Shown: one piece after another, positions 35,399-45,537 of the stretch
Numbering within the stretch: the first letter of the stretch is position 1
Layout of the letters: each line of letters opens with the position of its first letter
NCBI GenBank assembly: GCA_027923505.1
Contig: BROI01000028.1
Location: 124,001 to 188,000 of the forward strand
DNA length: 64,000 nt
Reading direction: 5' to 3'
From: Mayamaea pseudoterrestris
Lineage: Eukaryota > Bacillariophyta > Bacillariophyceae > Sellaphorales > Sellaphoraceae
Program-made: the position numbers and the translations under genes
Notes under the pieces: model-generated
What the model was told of the DNA's origin: nothing
The model's input: only the letters and a program-made list of their open reading frames with translations
The model's database searches: none

Positions 35399-36587
35399 AT
35401 GAGTCTCACTCGAAATCATAGTAGTCTTGAATTACTCTGTCAGACGGCTGGAGCTTTGGAGGCTTGCGATGGTGGGAACGAACCTCTGCTGGAAGCTGTT
35501 CCACAAATGGACATGCCTCGAGTTTCTCCCACCAATCTCGTTGCAGGTGGAGCATCAAGTACTACTCCGATCATAGCACCGACGCAAAGCCCGTTTGACA
35601 ATTCGTCATTTGTGAGCAGTAGTCGGGCCAATAGCAGTCAGTACTTGGTCGGAACCTCTCCGTCGCATGACAGTTTTTCAGGTTCCGGCTTTGAGGATGA
35701 CGATGACATGGAGGACCCGGCCGTTCCAAGTCAGCATCGTCCATGGGTGCTCAACGACGGACATCATGTTGTAAACATTCGAGAGAGCTACATTAAGACA
35801 CTTGGTCAGCCGAGTCGCATCGCTGGGCATCAACCATCCTTTGCTCCGAGCGGTCGGTCATCGTCGTTCTGTCCGCCCATTCCAACGTTGAGACACACTA
35901 GAGGATACCCTACCCATGACAATGGAGCAAACCCCATTTACAGCCCCGTCATTGGATATGACAATCGCCATGCGATGTCCCAGACGCAAGCGTACATGGA
36001 TGCTTCCTCCGCTGGAGGTGCAGGTTGGCCTTCCGTGCAAGACCTGGTTGCTGAAAACTCCCACCTTCGCTCGCAACTCTGCGACAAGGATCGATACATT
36101 GAGAGTCTCATGGCCGAAGTTAGCAACCTGCAGGGACAAGTTTCGAGTCTCAAGTCATTGCCGGTTGGCAAGATTTCGCAGATTCCAGTAGAGTAAGTCG
36201 TTTGTTGTTGTTCACACTGACGATGACATGATGGATGCGATCAAAGATAAATTGGCACTGCTAACCCTTTTCACATTCTTCTTTTTCCACAGCGACTTGC
36301 TGGAAATTATGCGAGAGTACGGATCTGAAGTGTCCGAGAATGCCGTTCCTCCGCGCAAGGGCGACGTTCAAAAGGCCAGTGTTGTTCGCCAGTTTCGCCG
36401 CTGGAACCCCAGCTTCTTTGAGTACTTTGAGCATCGCCACGGCAGATGGGTTCCCAAGCTCGGCAAGAAGGGAGAGTTGGAGCGCCGCGAACGTATCCGT
36501 CATGCGCATACCACCAAGGGTGCGACTCTGCGCAAGCCCGGAGCAGCTTGTTACTCGAAGCGTCACCGTCTCCCGTCGTCCAAGTAA
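35399..36587 (+). CDS. Unknown protein with a W-N-P/F-F/Y-F C-terminal module
   Basis: Two exons (35,399-36,192 and 36,293-36,587) give 362 residues. The 100-bp intron has GTAAGT and CCACAG borders. The N-terminal 215 residues are Ser/Pro-rich and low in structure. A short coiled coil follows (VAENSHLRSQLCDKDRYIESLMAEV, described here only as residues about 218-248). The C-terminal 80 residues look like a compact basic domain: QFRRWNPSFFEYFEHRHGRW is followed by VPKLGKKGELERRERIRHA and a Lys/Arg-rich tail. The layout (disordered regulatory part, coiled coil, basic aromatic domain) suggests a nucleic-acid binding or transcription-related protein, but I do not recognise the domain. Confidence 0.75.
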
Positions 36588-36972
36588 CGTTCCTTTTACC
36601 GTCCAATACAGTACACGACATGCATACAAGAGAGCAATACAAAGAGAGTCATACGCACTCTTTATAGAAAAATATAGAAGAAAGAAAGAACGATAATCAT
36701 AGATGGAATACAATTATATATGTGACATATATAAATGGAGAAACGTTTCAGCCTTATAGCAAATTGATGGTAGTATTATGGTCGGAATGCGTTTGTACTG
36801 TTACTGTAAAGTACCTGCAACTCCCCGCCAAGTTGGGCTGCGTTGGCTAGCTGACACCGAGTACCGGAACGACGTGAGTCACGCCGCGCTTTATCCGATC
36901 ATCCATCCATTATCGTCAACACTTCGACGTCGAATCCTTCTTGAATCTAAAGCATCCACCTTTCTATACATA
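36588..36972. other. Intergenic region with AT-rich palindrome
   Basis: It contains the 3' end of the preceding gene and the promoter of TSR2. An AT-rich part (36,660-36,740) holds a 21-bp perfect palindrome, TTATATATGTGACATATATA plus A, at 36,714-36,734. An upstream in-frame ATG at 36,778 would extend TSR2 by 65 residues unlike the family, so I treat that part as leader. Confidence 0.5.
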
Positions 36973-37623
36973 ATGCAGCAGCAAGCATTCCTCGTCAATG
37001 AGTTCCGCGCCGGTGTCACAGCATGCCTTCGGTCGTGGTCGCCACTGAAGCATGCCGCTGAAGCTGGCTGGGGCGGAGTCGATTCCGTCAAAAAGGCGGA
37101 CGACTTGCGGCAAATCATTATCGATCAAATGGAAACGGGCCAACTGGCAGATCCGATGGATTTAGAAGATAACTTGGCAATCTATATGGAGGAAGAATTT
37201 AGTCTTCAACTGGAAGACGGGTCGGAGCGACAAGTTGCCGAATGCATCTGGACCATGTTTGAACAATGTCGTCGAAACGATGCAACACTCGTGCACCAAG
37301 TCATTCAAGGTGCGGAACAAGCTGCAGTGATTGCTCAAGCGTTTCCATCACAAGTTCAAAACGAGGACGACGATGACGATGAAGACATGGATGATGGTGA
37401 CCAGGCTGACGATGCAGTGCCACAGCTGTCAGTCGCCGACTTGCTGCAGCAGCAACCTGAATACGCTACGCAATCACTCTTTGGAAAACCCAAAACGGTG
37501 CCACAATTTCAGGCACAGCCTGTAAGACAATTGGGAGAAAAGGTGGAATCGTCTGAAAATCGAATGGATGCGGACGAGGATGGGTTTGCAGTCGTTGCGA
37601 AAGGGCGACGGAAAGCGAAATAA
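36973..37623 (+). CDS. TSR2: TSR2-like pre-rRNA processing / Rps26 chaperone
   Basis: 216 residues. The N-terminal TSR2 domain is clear: FRAGVTACLRSWSPLKHAAE, then GWGGVDSVKKADDLRQII, then DLEDNLAIYMEEEFSLQLED and VAECIWTMFEQC. A very acidic stretch (DDDDDEDMDDGD) and the C-terminal DEDGFAVVAKGRRK complete the family layout. In yeast, Tsr2 escorts Rps26 (eS26) into pre-40S particles and is needed for 20S pre-rRNA cleavage. I use the ATG at 36,973 because family homology starts there. With RRP15 five kilobases away, this is the second ribosome-assembly gene in the window. Confidence 0.85.
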   Translation: MQQQAFLVNEFRAGVTACLRSWSPLKHAAEAGWGGVDSVKKADDLRQIIIDQMETGQLADPMDLEDNLAIYMEEEFSLQLEDGSERQVAECIWTMFEQCRRNDATLVHQVIQGAEQAAVIAQAFPSQVQNEDDDDDEDMDDGDQADDAVPQLSVADLLQQQPEYATQSLFGKPKTVPQFQAQPVRQLGEKVESSENRMDADEDGFAVVAKGRRKAK

Positions 37624-37805
37624 ATAGCTGCAATGCATTATTAGAAGGGTTATATCATATTGTTTAAAAGTCTTGTGAGGCGCTTGTAAAATTGAACTCT
37701 AGTGAGCTCATTTCCTACTGCAAAAACTGGACATTCTTTTCCAAGAAGGATTCAATCGTCTCAAAGCTCACGAATATAATGCCTTGAACTACATGCAAGC
37801 GTACT

Positions 37806-38450
37806 CAAATACACCAAATGGTCAACATGCTTTGTTCAGGCTGGCGTTGGTATCCTGGCTAGATGTCACAGGGACAGCAATGCTATTGGTGACATTTCAC
37901 CATTGTTCAGTGTTCAGTTCCGCGACGTTCGAACGCCCATGAAAGTAAATGACTCCAGAATGGTGCCAACATATTATTCAGGGGGCTACAAGTGGTGCCT
38001 GCATGTCTCAGGGGAGCAATATATTGGTACCACCAGTCTCAGCCAGCAGATGCCTTGACACTCAAATGCATATAGAACAAGCCATGTATACACCCAAAGC
38101 ACACAAGATGGTGCCAACATCGTTGTTAAGGATGTGTTGCAAGATGGTATGCCTGGCTGGTGTCTCAGTAGACTGCAATGTGACTGGTAAGAACTTCTCA
38201 CCAGTCTCAGCCCGCAGTTGCCTTGACATTCAAAGCCCATAGAATGAACAAGCCATGTATACACCCAAAGCACACAAGAATGGAGCCAATAACATTGTTA
38301 AGGATGCGCTACAAGATGGTATGCCTGGCTGGTGTCTCAGTAGACTGCAATGTGACTAAGGAGAACTTCTCACCAGTCTCAGCCCACAGATGCCTTGCCA
38401 TTCACATGCCCATACAGCAAACCATGTTTTAGACCAAATACCAAGGTATG
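37806..38450 (-). repeat. Inverted, diverged island of the 169-bp satellite (about four monomers)
   Basis: The stretch reads as degenerate satellite on the opposite strand. Blocks such as AATGGTGCCAACAT, ACAAGATGGTATGCCTGGCT, GTCTCAG and CCATGTATACACCCAAA recur in monomer order. Spacing between two equivalent positions (38,141 and 38,313) is 172 bp. A 28-bp block at 38,148-38,175 and again at 38,320-38,347 is the exact reverse complement of 20,855-20,882 in the last monomers of the main array, and differs there from the core monomers. The 19-bp palindrome is lost. This is an old satellite insertion, not coding. Confidence 0.9.
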
Positions 38451-38826
38451 GTATATACATTGACATACAAGTCAAAAATCCTAGTCGTAAATTTGTCCCT
38501 GGCACACGGACACAAGAAATTCTGAAGTCACTGGACCCTAGGATTCATTGCTTTTGCACTCACTTGACATGTATCATCCGGGTCAGTGAAAAAAAGTAGC
38601 TGGAAGTAATGGCTATGATGGGAAATCGTTTGGGGCTTTTTTTAAGTAATTACTTCGCGTCGTTCCGGCACTTACAATACACTTAAATTGGGTTCGGCAC
38701 GCCGGGGGAGCTTCGACAAGCCAGCCGGGCACCTAAACGCTCACACGCGCCACCAAAACCATTTGCGACGTCGGCAACTCCATGTGAAAGACCTTTCGTA
38801 GTGGCGCAGGTCACTTTTAAAGGTGC
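38451..38826. other. Intergenic region, nothing recognised
   Basis: It follows the satellite island and precedes the TLDc gene. No gene, repeat or motif was identified beyond short A and T runs. The last 150 bp probably form the promoter of the downstream gene. Confidence 0.4.
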
Positions 38827-39924
38827 ATGTGTGGCCATGAAGTTTATAACAAGCAAAGATCCGCGCAAAGATCCACTTATGGGGTTGTATCAAGCAGATT
38901 GAGTAGATTTACTGACATGAAGGCGCCTCAGCGGACTCTTCAGCCGACAGCAGCAATCTTGTCGTGGAATGGCGCTCCGCTTTTTAACAGCATGCAAACA
39001 CAAAGTCAAAAGAATATGCTCGACCGATATCGTTTGATATCTTGCAGAGGATATTCCGATGAATGTCTCACTCGTCGTGTGGTTCATGAAAGCATTCAGT
39101 TCAAAAAGGGTATTCAGCGCATCCAGGAAACCCCTTCCCAAGCCATGCCTTGCATATTTGACCCTCTTGATCTGCGGCAGTTCGCAATGCTCGAAACGGA
39201 TCAGAGTGGATCACATTCTCGCGAAGGTCCACATGAACATGTATATCCATCGACACTGAGACCTGATGGCAGTCGCGCATGGTGCGGCCTTGAAGTTGAC
39301 GACGGCAGCGCTGTCGATGAAGCAGTAAGACAGCATCCTATTTCGCTAGATCTTGCTGCGCGCGACGCGAATGCAGCTTGCCCTGACATTCTTAGCGCAG
39401 CTCAATTTCAAGTGCTTCAACACGCGCTTCCTCGACGATTTCGCGATGCCGTCTTTCAACGACGTTTTTGTCTCGCTGAGGACGGTGACCGCCTTGACAC
39501 ACTTTTGCACATGACGAAACATGTCGCGGAAACGATAATTGTCATGGAAACGACGACTGGGGATCTTTTGGGTGGATATTGTACTGAGCCATGGGGTGGT
39601 AAGATGCAATATCATGGTAATGGGCAAACATTTCTCTTTGCAACTAATGCAGCAGGCGGAGAGGACTTTTCTGGCAAGGGTCTTTGCATCTACCCTTGGA
39701 GCGGCAAGAATGACTACTGCCAAGTTTGTGGCAACTTCCTTGCCATGGGCGGCCAAGGATCTTTTGGGTGGCGAGTCTGCTCCCAGTTGATGAAGGGACA
39801 GACAGGCTGGTGTCAGACGTACGAAAATCCGCCACTTGTTGAAGGAGGATTCTTTGATATTGCTAACTTAGAGGTGTATGCCATTGTTCCCTTGTTGCTT
39901 TCAAAAAGACGTTTGAAAGGTTGA
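38827..39924 (+). CDS. TLDc-domain protein
   Basis: 365 residues, single exon. The C-terminal 180 residues form a TLDc domain: HALPRRFRDAVFQRRFCLAE, TLLHMTKHV, LLGGYCTEPWGG, YHGNGQTFLFATN, IYPWSGKNDYCQVCG, FLAMGGQGSFGWRV, CQTYENPPL and FDIANLEVYAIV. TLDc proteins (OXR1, NCOA7, TBC1D24 relatives) protect against oxidative stress and regulate the vacuolar H+-ATPase. The N-terminal half has no recognised domain. The first ATG is used; another in-frame ATG at 38,917 is equally plausible. A short basic tail (SKRRLKG) follows the domain. Confidence 0.85.
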   Translation: MCGHEVYNKQRSAQRSTYGVVSSRLSRFTDMKAPQRTLQPTAAILSWNGAPLFNSMQTQSQKNMLDRYRLISCRGYSDECLTRRVVHESIQFKKGIQRIQETPSQAMPCIFDPLDLRQFAMLETDQSGSHSREGPHEHVYPSTLRPDGSRAWCGLEVDDGSAVDEAVRQHPISLDLAARDANAACPDILSAAQFQVLQHALPRRFRDAVFQRRFCLAEDGDRLDTLLHMTKHVAETIIVMETTTGDLLGGYCTEPWGGKMQYHGNGQTFLFATNAAGGEDFSGKGLCIYPWSGKNDYCQVCGNFLAMGGQGSFGWRVCSQLMKGQTGWCQTYENPPLVEGGFFDIANLEVYAIVPLLLSKRRLKG

Positions 39925-40444
39925 CTATCTCGTGATTCGTTGCCAAGTTTGGAGCAGTACTATGCAGTTGACCATCGGGACAAGCTGTGCCAGTAAATCA
40001 ATACTCGTATCAATGAACTTCGATAGAAGTACGCTACACAGTTAGTGTCATCCTAAGAGTCTTTCATCTATCTACGGCTAATTGTAATGTTGATCTACAA
40101 GTTATGTTTAATCACAGCTGTCGAAGAGTTCCTTTCAACTTGCAGCATATTTGTCGGCTCTAATCAGCATTTGCGCAGCAGAATCGTCTTTCTGATTGAC
40201 GTCATTTAAAACGCTCTCGGCATCGACGACCTTGTCGGTCTCGTCATCCGCCACTAACTGAGTCAATACCGGGAGCATAGCGCCTGCATGATAGATTTGG
40301 CGAGGCCATGCGACGTGTACGGGTCGTACCGGTACGATTTTTTCGCTTTCGATGCTGCGCGCGCCATTCGATCAGCCGTTCGAAAGCGTTTGTAATGCGA
40401 GGCGTCATAAACTTGCTTGCTTACAGTTTGTATCGTAGGTTATC
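39925..40444. other. Intergenic region with one possible small gene
   Basis: It holds the 3' end of the TLDc gene and the promoter of the MYND gene. The latter carries a 14-bp palindrome TCGTACCGGTACGA at 40,324-40,337. A possible minus-strand reading frame (40,135-40,278) is listed separately. Confidence 0.5.
40135..40278 (-). CDS. Possible small protein or terminal exon (47 codons), uncertain
   Basis: The reading frame starts MLPVLTQLVADDETDKVVDA and ends AQMLIRADKYAAS. Its composition (acidic helix, Ala-rich end, no rare-residue clustering) looks like real protein. The same frame stays open about 30 codons further upstream (VRPVHVAWPRQIYHAG) without an ATG, so this could be the last exon of a spliced gene or a remnant. 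No family is recognised and it lies in the promoter side of the MYND gene, so it may also be chance. Confidence 0.3.
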   Translation of the reverse strand: MLPVLTQLVADDETDKVVDAESVLNDVNQKDDSAAQMLIRADKYAAS

Positions 40445-41512
40445 ATGAGTGAGACAATTGACCTTGCTACTTACAACGGTGGAAGTACGCGTCTCCCAGA
40501 GGAGCCTTTCTGTCGCAACTGCGACGCCACTCTCCATCAAGAATCGGCTTTGCGATGCTCGCGATGCTCCTTGGTGCACTATTGCAACCAAAAATGCCAA
40601 AAGGAACATTTCCCTGCACACAAACGGATGTGCAAGGGCATGCGACAACTCTACGACAAATTAGAAGTCGAGGCCAGCAAGTTGCGTAGCACTACCTGCA
40701 ACTCTGCCACGAGGACACCAGAGAACCTATTTGAAACGTCAGTTGGAAAGTTTTGGTACATTTTAGGGACGCGAGACTATATGAATGCCCGATGCGATGT
40801 CTTTTACGCATGCAAGGCTATTTTGAACTCGGAAAAGAAGGACAACAAACTTGCTTTGGAGTTTGCTATGGAGCACAATCTCGGACTGCTTCGCCTTTGT
40901 CACGGAGATAACAAGGGCGTTCGCTACGCCACTCCATTCGTCTTGCTCCGTCTCAACCGCGATGACCATGCCTATTCGGCTTGTCGATACTGGTTAAAGG
41001 AACAGTTTAGCATGAGTGGCAATCAAAGAACTCTTACCCAGGCTGACGGTGATTGGCCGTTTCCATTCGAAGAAAATTGTCGCTTCAATGACATTTGCGA
41101 GGAATTGGGTCGAGACGAGAGTGACAGTGAACTCACGAGGGTATGTATGTTCAGCATGGTGGCTATCTTCATTATAAAGATTCGCATCGTCGCGGCTTTG
41201 GAAGGTCGGAAGCTGCGGGAAGGTCAGGCATTTGCAGATGATGTCAAACTTGCTGAGCAGAGAGACATGCGTATTGTATTGATGAATATCATCGACAGAA
41301 ACAATCCGACCATGCTGCGCGCTTTGCTGCATCCTGGACCATTACTATCGAAAAAATCTCCCGACTTCTGGCAGAGTGGTTCACCCAGCGAGGCGGCTAC
41401 GGTAATGGAAGAAGCACTAGTTGTCTGGGATGCAACTCCAGGTGCACGAGCGCTTTTGGTTGAAAAGTTTGGGACTGAGAAGCCCTCATACTCGTGTGAG
41501 ATGCGCTTTTAG
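40445..41512 (+). CDS. MYND zinc-finger protein
   Basis: 355 residues. A complete MYND finger lies at the N terminus with ligands C23, C26, C38, C41, C47, C51, H59 and C63 (FCRNC, RCSRCSLVHYCNQKCQ, HKRMCKGM). The rest of the protein is helical with no SET domain, so it is not a SMYD-type methyltransferase. MYND fingers bind short proline-containing peptides, usually in transcription or signalling complexes. The C-terminal part resembles the uncharacterised protist MYND proteins in lacking any further known domain. Confidence 0.85.
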   Translation: MSETIDLATYNGGSTRLPEEPFCRNCDATLHQESALRCSRCSLVHYCNQKCQKEHFPAHKRMCKGMRQLYDKLEVEASKLRSTTCNSATRTPENLFETSVGKFWYILGTRDYMNARCDVFYACKAILNSEKKDNKLALEFAMEHNLGLLRLCHGDNKGVRYATPFVLLRLNRDDHAYSACRYWLKEQFSMSGNQRTLTQADGDWPFPFEENCRFNDICEELGRDESDSELTRVCMFSMVAIFIIKIRIVAALEGRKLREGQAFADDVKLAEQRDMRIVLMNIIDRNNPTMLRALLHPGPLLSKKSPDFWQSGSPSEAATVMEEALVVWDATPGARALLVEKFGTEKPSYSCEMRF

Positions 41513-41642
41513 TTCACAAGATGATGGGAACACACATACTGGTAGGAGATGTCAGCTTGCCTTAAGTCGACATCTGGCGCTTTAACCTATCAATAAAGGG
41601 ATAACACATCAACATGCTTTATCGTAGTTCTATCTTGTTACT

Positions 41643-44600
41643 CTATTCCTCGTCTTCGGGCATGGGCGCAATTAAATTTTGCTCAAAGCTGCCCTGAAGC
41701 AAAAAGGAAAATGGCAACCTAAAGCGCATACACGAAAGAACAAGATTCCACCACAAGACGGCATTCTTGTACTCTCGCTCTCGCCACTTCGGATCTAGCA
41801 GATTTTCAATGCCTTGCTCGCTGCTCATGACTGACCGAATCTCCTTCTGTAAAACCCATGGACTAAGTCGTTCACACAGAAGAGGCGAAGCAGGTCCTCG
41901 CGAGCCGACAAAGTTTGGTGAGGAACACTGGACGCAAAAATGTGGAACAAATCGTTGCGTACAATTCGTGCAAGACGTGGTATACTCGTTGCTGTCAGGC
42001 TTCCAGCCAGTCACGACATCATCGTCAGATAACAAGTAGTTGCAACGGGGGCAAACCTCGTTCTCAGTGTCAATGCTAATGTCGGGAAATACAATCTCCA
42101 GCAAATTTTCACCCAGAGCGATCTGTCGCTCGACGGTCTCCGTGACAAACAACTCCAAACCGTTGTCCTCGCTGCTGATAGTACTTTCGTTGTTAAGTCC
42201 CTTTGCCGCCTTTCGATTGCGGCGTGAGAGGCGACTGCGTAGCTTCTGCATGGCCGACATGCCTTCCTCGTCAACAGAAGCATCGTCGTCGTCAGCTTCC
42301 GTCATCACTTGGCTCACGATGCGGTCTAAAAGCGAGCGCTTCTGCAGTTTATTCCAGTCCATTTCCACGGCGGCACTGCTGGCCCACTCCGGGAGCACTT
42401 CCTTGTCTTTCTTGCCACCTTTCCAGGCCGAATCAGCTGAGAAAGCTGAAACAAGACACGCATAAACGGTTCCATCGGCCACAATGCCATCTTCGTGCAT
42501 CTTGGCGAGCAAGTCCGTAGCTCTTTTTGTGTCGCCAACACGACCGCAAGCGTCGATAAGACATTGATATGATTCTGGGTCAGCCTTGAGCATGCGCTTC
42601 TTCATCATGGTGAGCAACTCAAAGGCAAGTCCAAGTTGTGCACGACCAGTAACCTTGGCTTCCTCGATTTGCAAATCAGATAGCTTATTGCGAAAGCGGT
42701 CGCGTTGCCTGCTGTCTTCAGTAGCCCCGGACTGTCCGGATCTAGCAGACTTAAAGGAATCCTCTGAGTGGATACTGTCACCATTCATGGACGTTCCATC
42801 GTTCTCATTCTCATGCCGAACAGGACTGGTAGGTGGATTCACATTCTCGGTAATCTCTTGGGAAGATTTTTTCTCCTCCGGGATCGAGGGTGCTTGCGTT
42901 GAGACAGCGTCTTCGTCTTCGTCTCCAAACATACTTCCCATATTAGGCCGCGACGTTTTCATTTCTGCGACGTCCGCCAGTTCCTGTGGATCGACCGGCC
43001 TGTTTGATTCGTTGTCTGTTTCGCTCTCCGCGTCTGAGGTGTACGCGCTATCGTATGTCGATGATGCAACATAGGTTGAAAGAATCGTCTTTTCGTCGCT
43101 CTCCTTCGTTGTTGCTAAATTGATAAGTTCTTTCCCGACCACAGCAGTGAATGCCATGAAAAAGACTGTAAATGTCGCAACTTCCGCAGAAGGCGGCTCG
43201 ACTGGATCTGTTGTCGCATGCGCACGATGGATGTGCAGTTTGGTATCCTTGGGCTGACGCATACCTTTACGTCGAAATTGTGCTGCGTCCTTTCGCTGAC
43301 GATCAAACTCGGCAATGACAGCCGCGGGCAGAGGGCGCGGCGTACCAAAGAGCTCCTTTCTGAACGTAGAAGGGAATATGTCATACACGAATTTCGGCAG
43401 AGACTTCTTATCGTTCATTTTTAACACTTTGCGACCAGGGCTGTTGGGTGCCGAATTTCCAGATGTCCTGCTGCGGCTGCCTCTACTGCTATTACTTGAA
43501 TCGTCCCCTTCAAGACTGGCTGCGACAACGTACTCATTCGTTTCGACGAGCAACGGAACAGGTGGAAGTCCTTCGCCCGTAGGCTCGGGCGGAACAATGG
43601 TTTTGAGCTTTCGATGAACGCGAGCGCTCTGCAGAAGCGGGTCATCCTTCTTAATCGAAGCATAGTTGACCCTTGCGTACCGCTTGGGCTTATTGTATGG
43701 CGTTCGCTTCGAATTAGACTGGTTCGTCTTCATGCCACTCGCATCGATCAAACGTTCCTGCAAGGCCAAGTTAGAAAAGAGCCCAGCATTTTTCAAAAAT
43801 CGATCAACCGAATCGTCAAAGAATGATACATCCACTTCTCCACTGCCGTACAAGCGCTTGGTGATAAAACTGTCGAACATTTGCGTAGCAATGAGCTGCT
43901 CAAGGAACTCCCGCATATCGTAGCGTTGTGATTCTGTAAAAGGGGCTGTGAGTCATGGAGTGCAACACTGATATTGAATCATCACTTACACGCTTACCAA
44001 TGAATTCTTTGCTGCGGAAACCCGCTCCACCGTACGACCCTTCATTATGCTTGGACGGAAATACAAGGTAATTCCGGTAGTTACGAAGCAAATACACAAA
44101 CGTATCCAAAAACGCTTCCTGAACAGCATCCCATTGACTTTGTTTGCGGTCATCTTTGCGCTGGCTGCTCATCAACGCGAGCGGATTGGTGTTCATCCGA
44201 TCAGTCGCATCCATTCCGCTCGCATCATTCCCGTTCAAGTGATTCTTGCGGGCTTCCTCCGGTGTAAAGTACAAGTGAAAGGCTTCGTCAAACAAACTCA
44301 ACTTGGATTCCCACATTGCTTCCGCCATCATTTTAATGTGATTGGGCAAATACGTTCCGCAATCAGAGTAGTCATCATTCTTCGTAAGCGACCGTGCTTC
44401 GCGAAACACCATGCCGCAATTGACTTCCAAGTGCGTCTGCAGCACCGACGCCTGAAAGGGTGGAAGCGGAGGCAGCGGCGCCGTCTCCGGTCCCAATGTG
44501 ACCAGATTCTTATCCAAATCCACCAAGACGCATTCGGCCGACAAGTCGTACAAGGCATCCGCTAAATTCTCCTTGTGTATTCCACATAGGAACGGCATGG

Positions 44601-45537
44601 GCGCACTGAGAATGGGAATCAAAAAGTGCGGTAGCAATGGAATGTACGCGTGCGACCACTTGAGCGGAAAGAGAAGCGACAGAAAAATCTCCGACGCTTG
44701 CACCAAGACACTGAGCTGCGTCGACGTGATCAGTACCTGTCGCTCCAGCACCATGCAGTGCCACACCAAAATTATATTGTCAATGTCCAAGCATTCAAAC
44801 AAAGGTCCAAACGGAAGTGATACCCACTGGACTGGCATATTGTGCGGAGGCGACCAAATCTTAATGACGCTATCCAGCATGGTGGTCTGCACTTCAAAGG
44901 AGCCTGGCGGCGGCGCTGGAATCTCGCTGCAAAAGTTGACAATGTAGCGTTCGACTGGCAGCGTCATGGCGCCCGACTTTGTCAATGTGTTCAACTGCGT
45001 CAAGTACTCGCGAAAGGCAGTCAAGTATGGATAAGTTGACAAAATGACTAAACACTTTGGCAAAAAGACATTTTTGTTTTCCTTCGTCTCCTTGATGGTC
45101 AAAACATGCGGCTCCCACAGAGTCAAGCAAGTTCCATAGACTTGACGTCCCGTTCCACCCGTCGCTACAAAGTAGTGAACCTTTGGCAGAAGAGGATCGG
45201 TGCGAACCTGAATTCCTCCGGAATGGTGACAGAAAAAGGCAACATTTTCATGGAGAGGATTGTCGTCATGATCCGTCAGTGGGTATCGCGCCGTAATAGT
45301 AGGACGAAAGAGGAACTTGGAAATCCAATCTTCGTCTTCATCCGTCGTACTCTCCGTCCGCCAGCTATTGTCGGGGTTGGAAGCATCCGCCTTGCTAATG
45401 CTTGCGGCTTCCTCGGGCGGTCGCTCCACGCTTGAAATGACGACAAAATATTCAACAAGACGACGACCAATCTGCGTATTCAGTTGATTCAGTTTCGTCG
45501 TCTTTTTGTCTCCGTGGCCTTCGCTAGTGTCGAGCAT
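41643..45537 (-). CDS. DENND4-like Rab GEF: tripartite DENN, PPR-like pair, zinc ribbon
   Basis: Two exons (45,537-43,998 and 43,933-41,643, minus strand) encode 1,276 residues. The 64-bp intron joins KEFIE to SQRYDMREFLEQL, which restores the dDENN helix ending in IATQMFDSFI. uDENN and cDENN features lie in exon 1: LVEYFVVISSVERPP, VYGTCLTLWEP, PLFECLDIDNIILVWHCMVL and HAYIPLLPHFLIPILSAPMPFLCG. Downstream are a pentatricopeptide-like pair (about 969-1012, YQCLIDACGRVGDTKRATDL) and a Cys-rich segment (about 1140-1190: CPRCNYLL, CTNC, CVQCSS). It ends in WWNLVLSCMRFRLPF. This order matches animal DENND4 (Rab10 GEFs). Known DENN proteins activate Rab GTPases on membranes. The intergenic space upstream is shared with the histidine kinase. 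Confidence 0.85.

Noticed and set aside
36778-36972. 65-residue N-terminal extension of TSR2 from an upstream ATG
   Set aside because: The extension is unlike the family, and the conserved domain begins right at the later ATG.
37949-38432. Plus-strand frames in the gap before the TLDc gene
   Set aside because: They are translations of inverted, decayed satellite.
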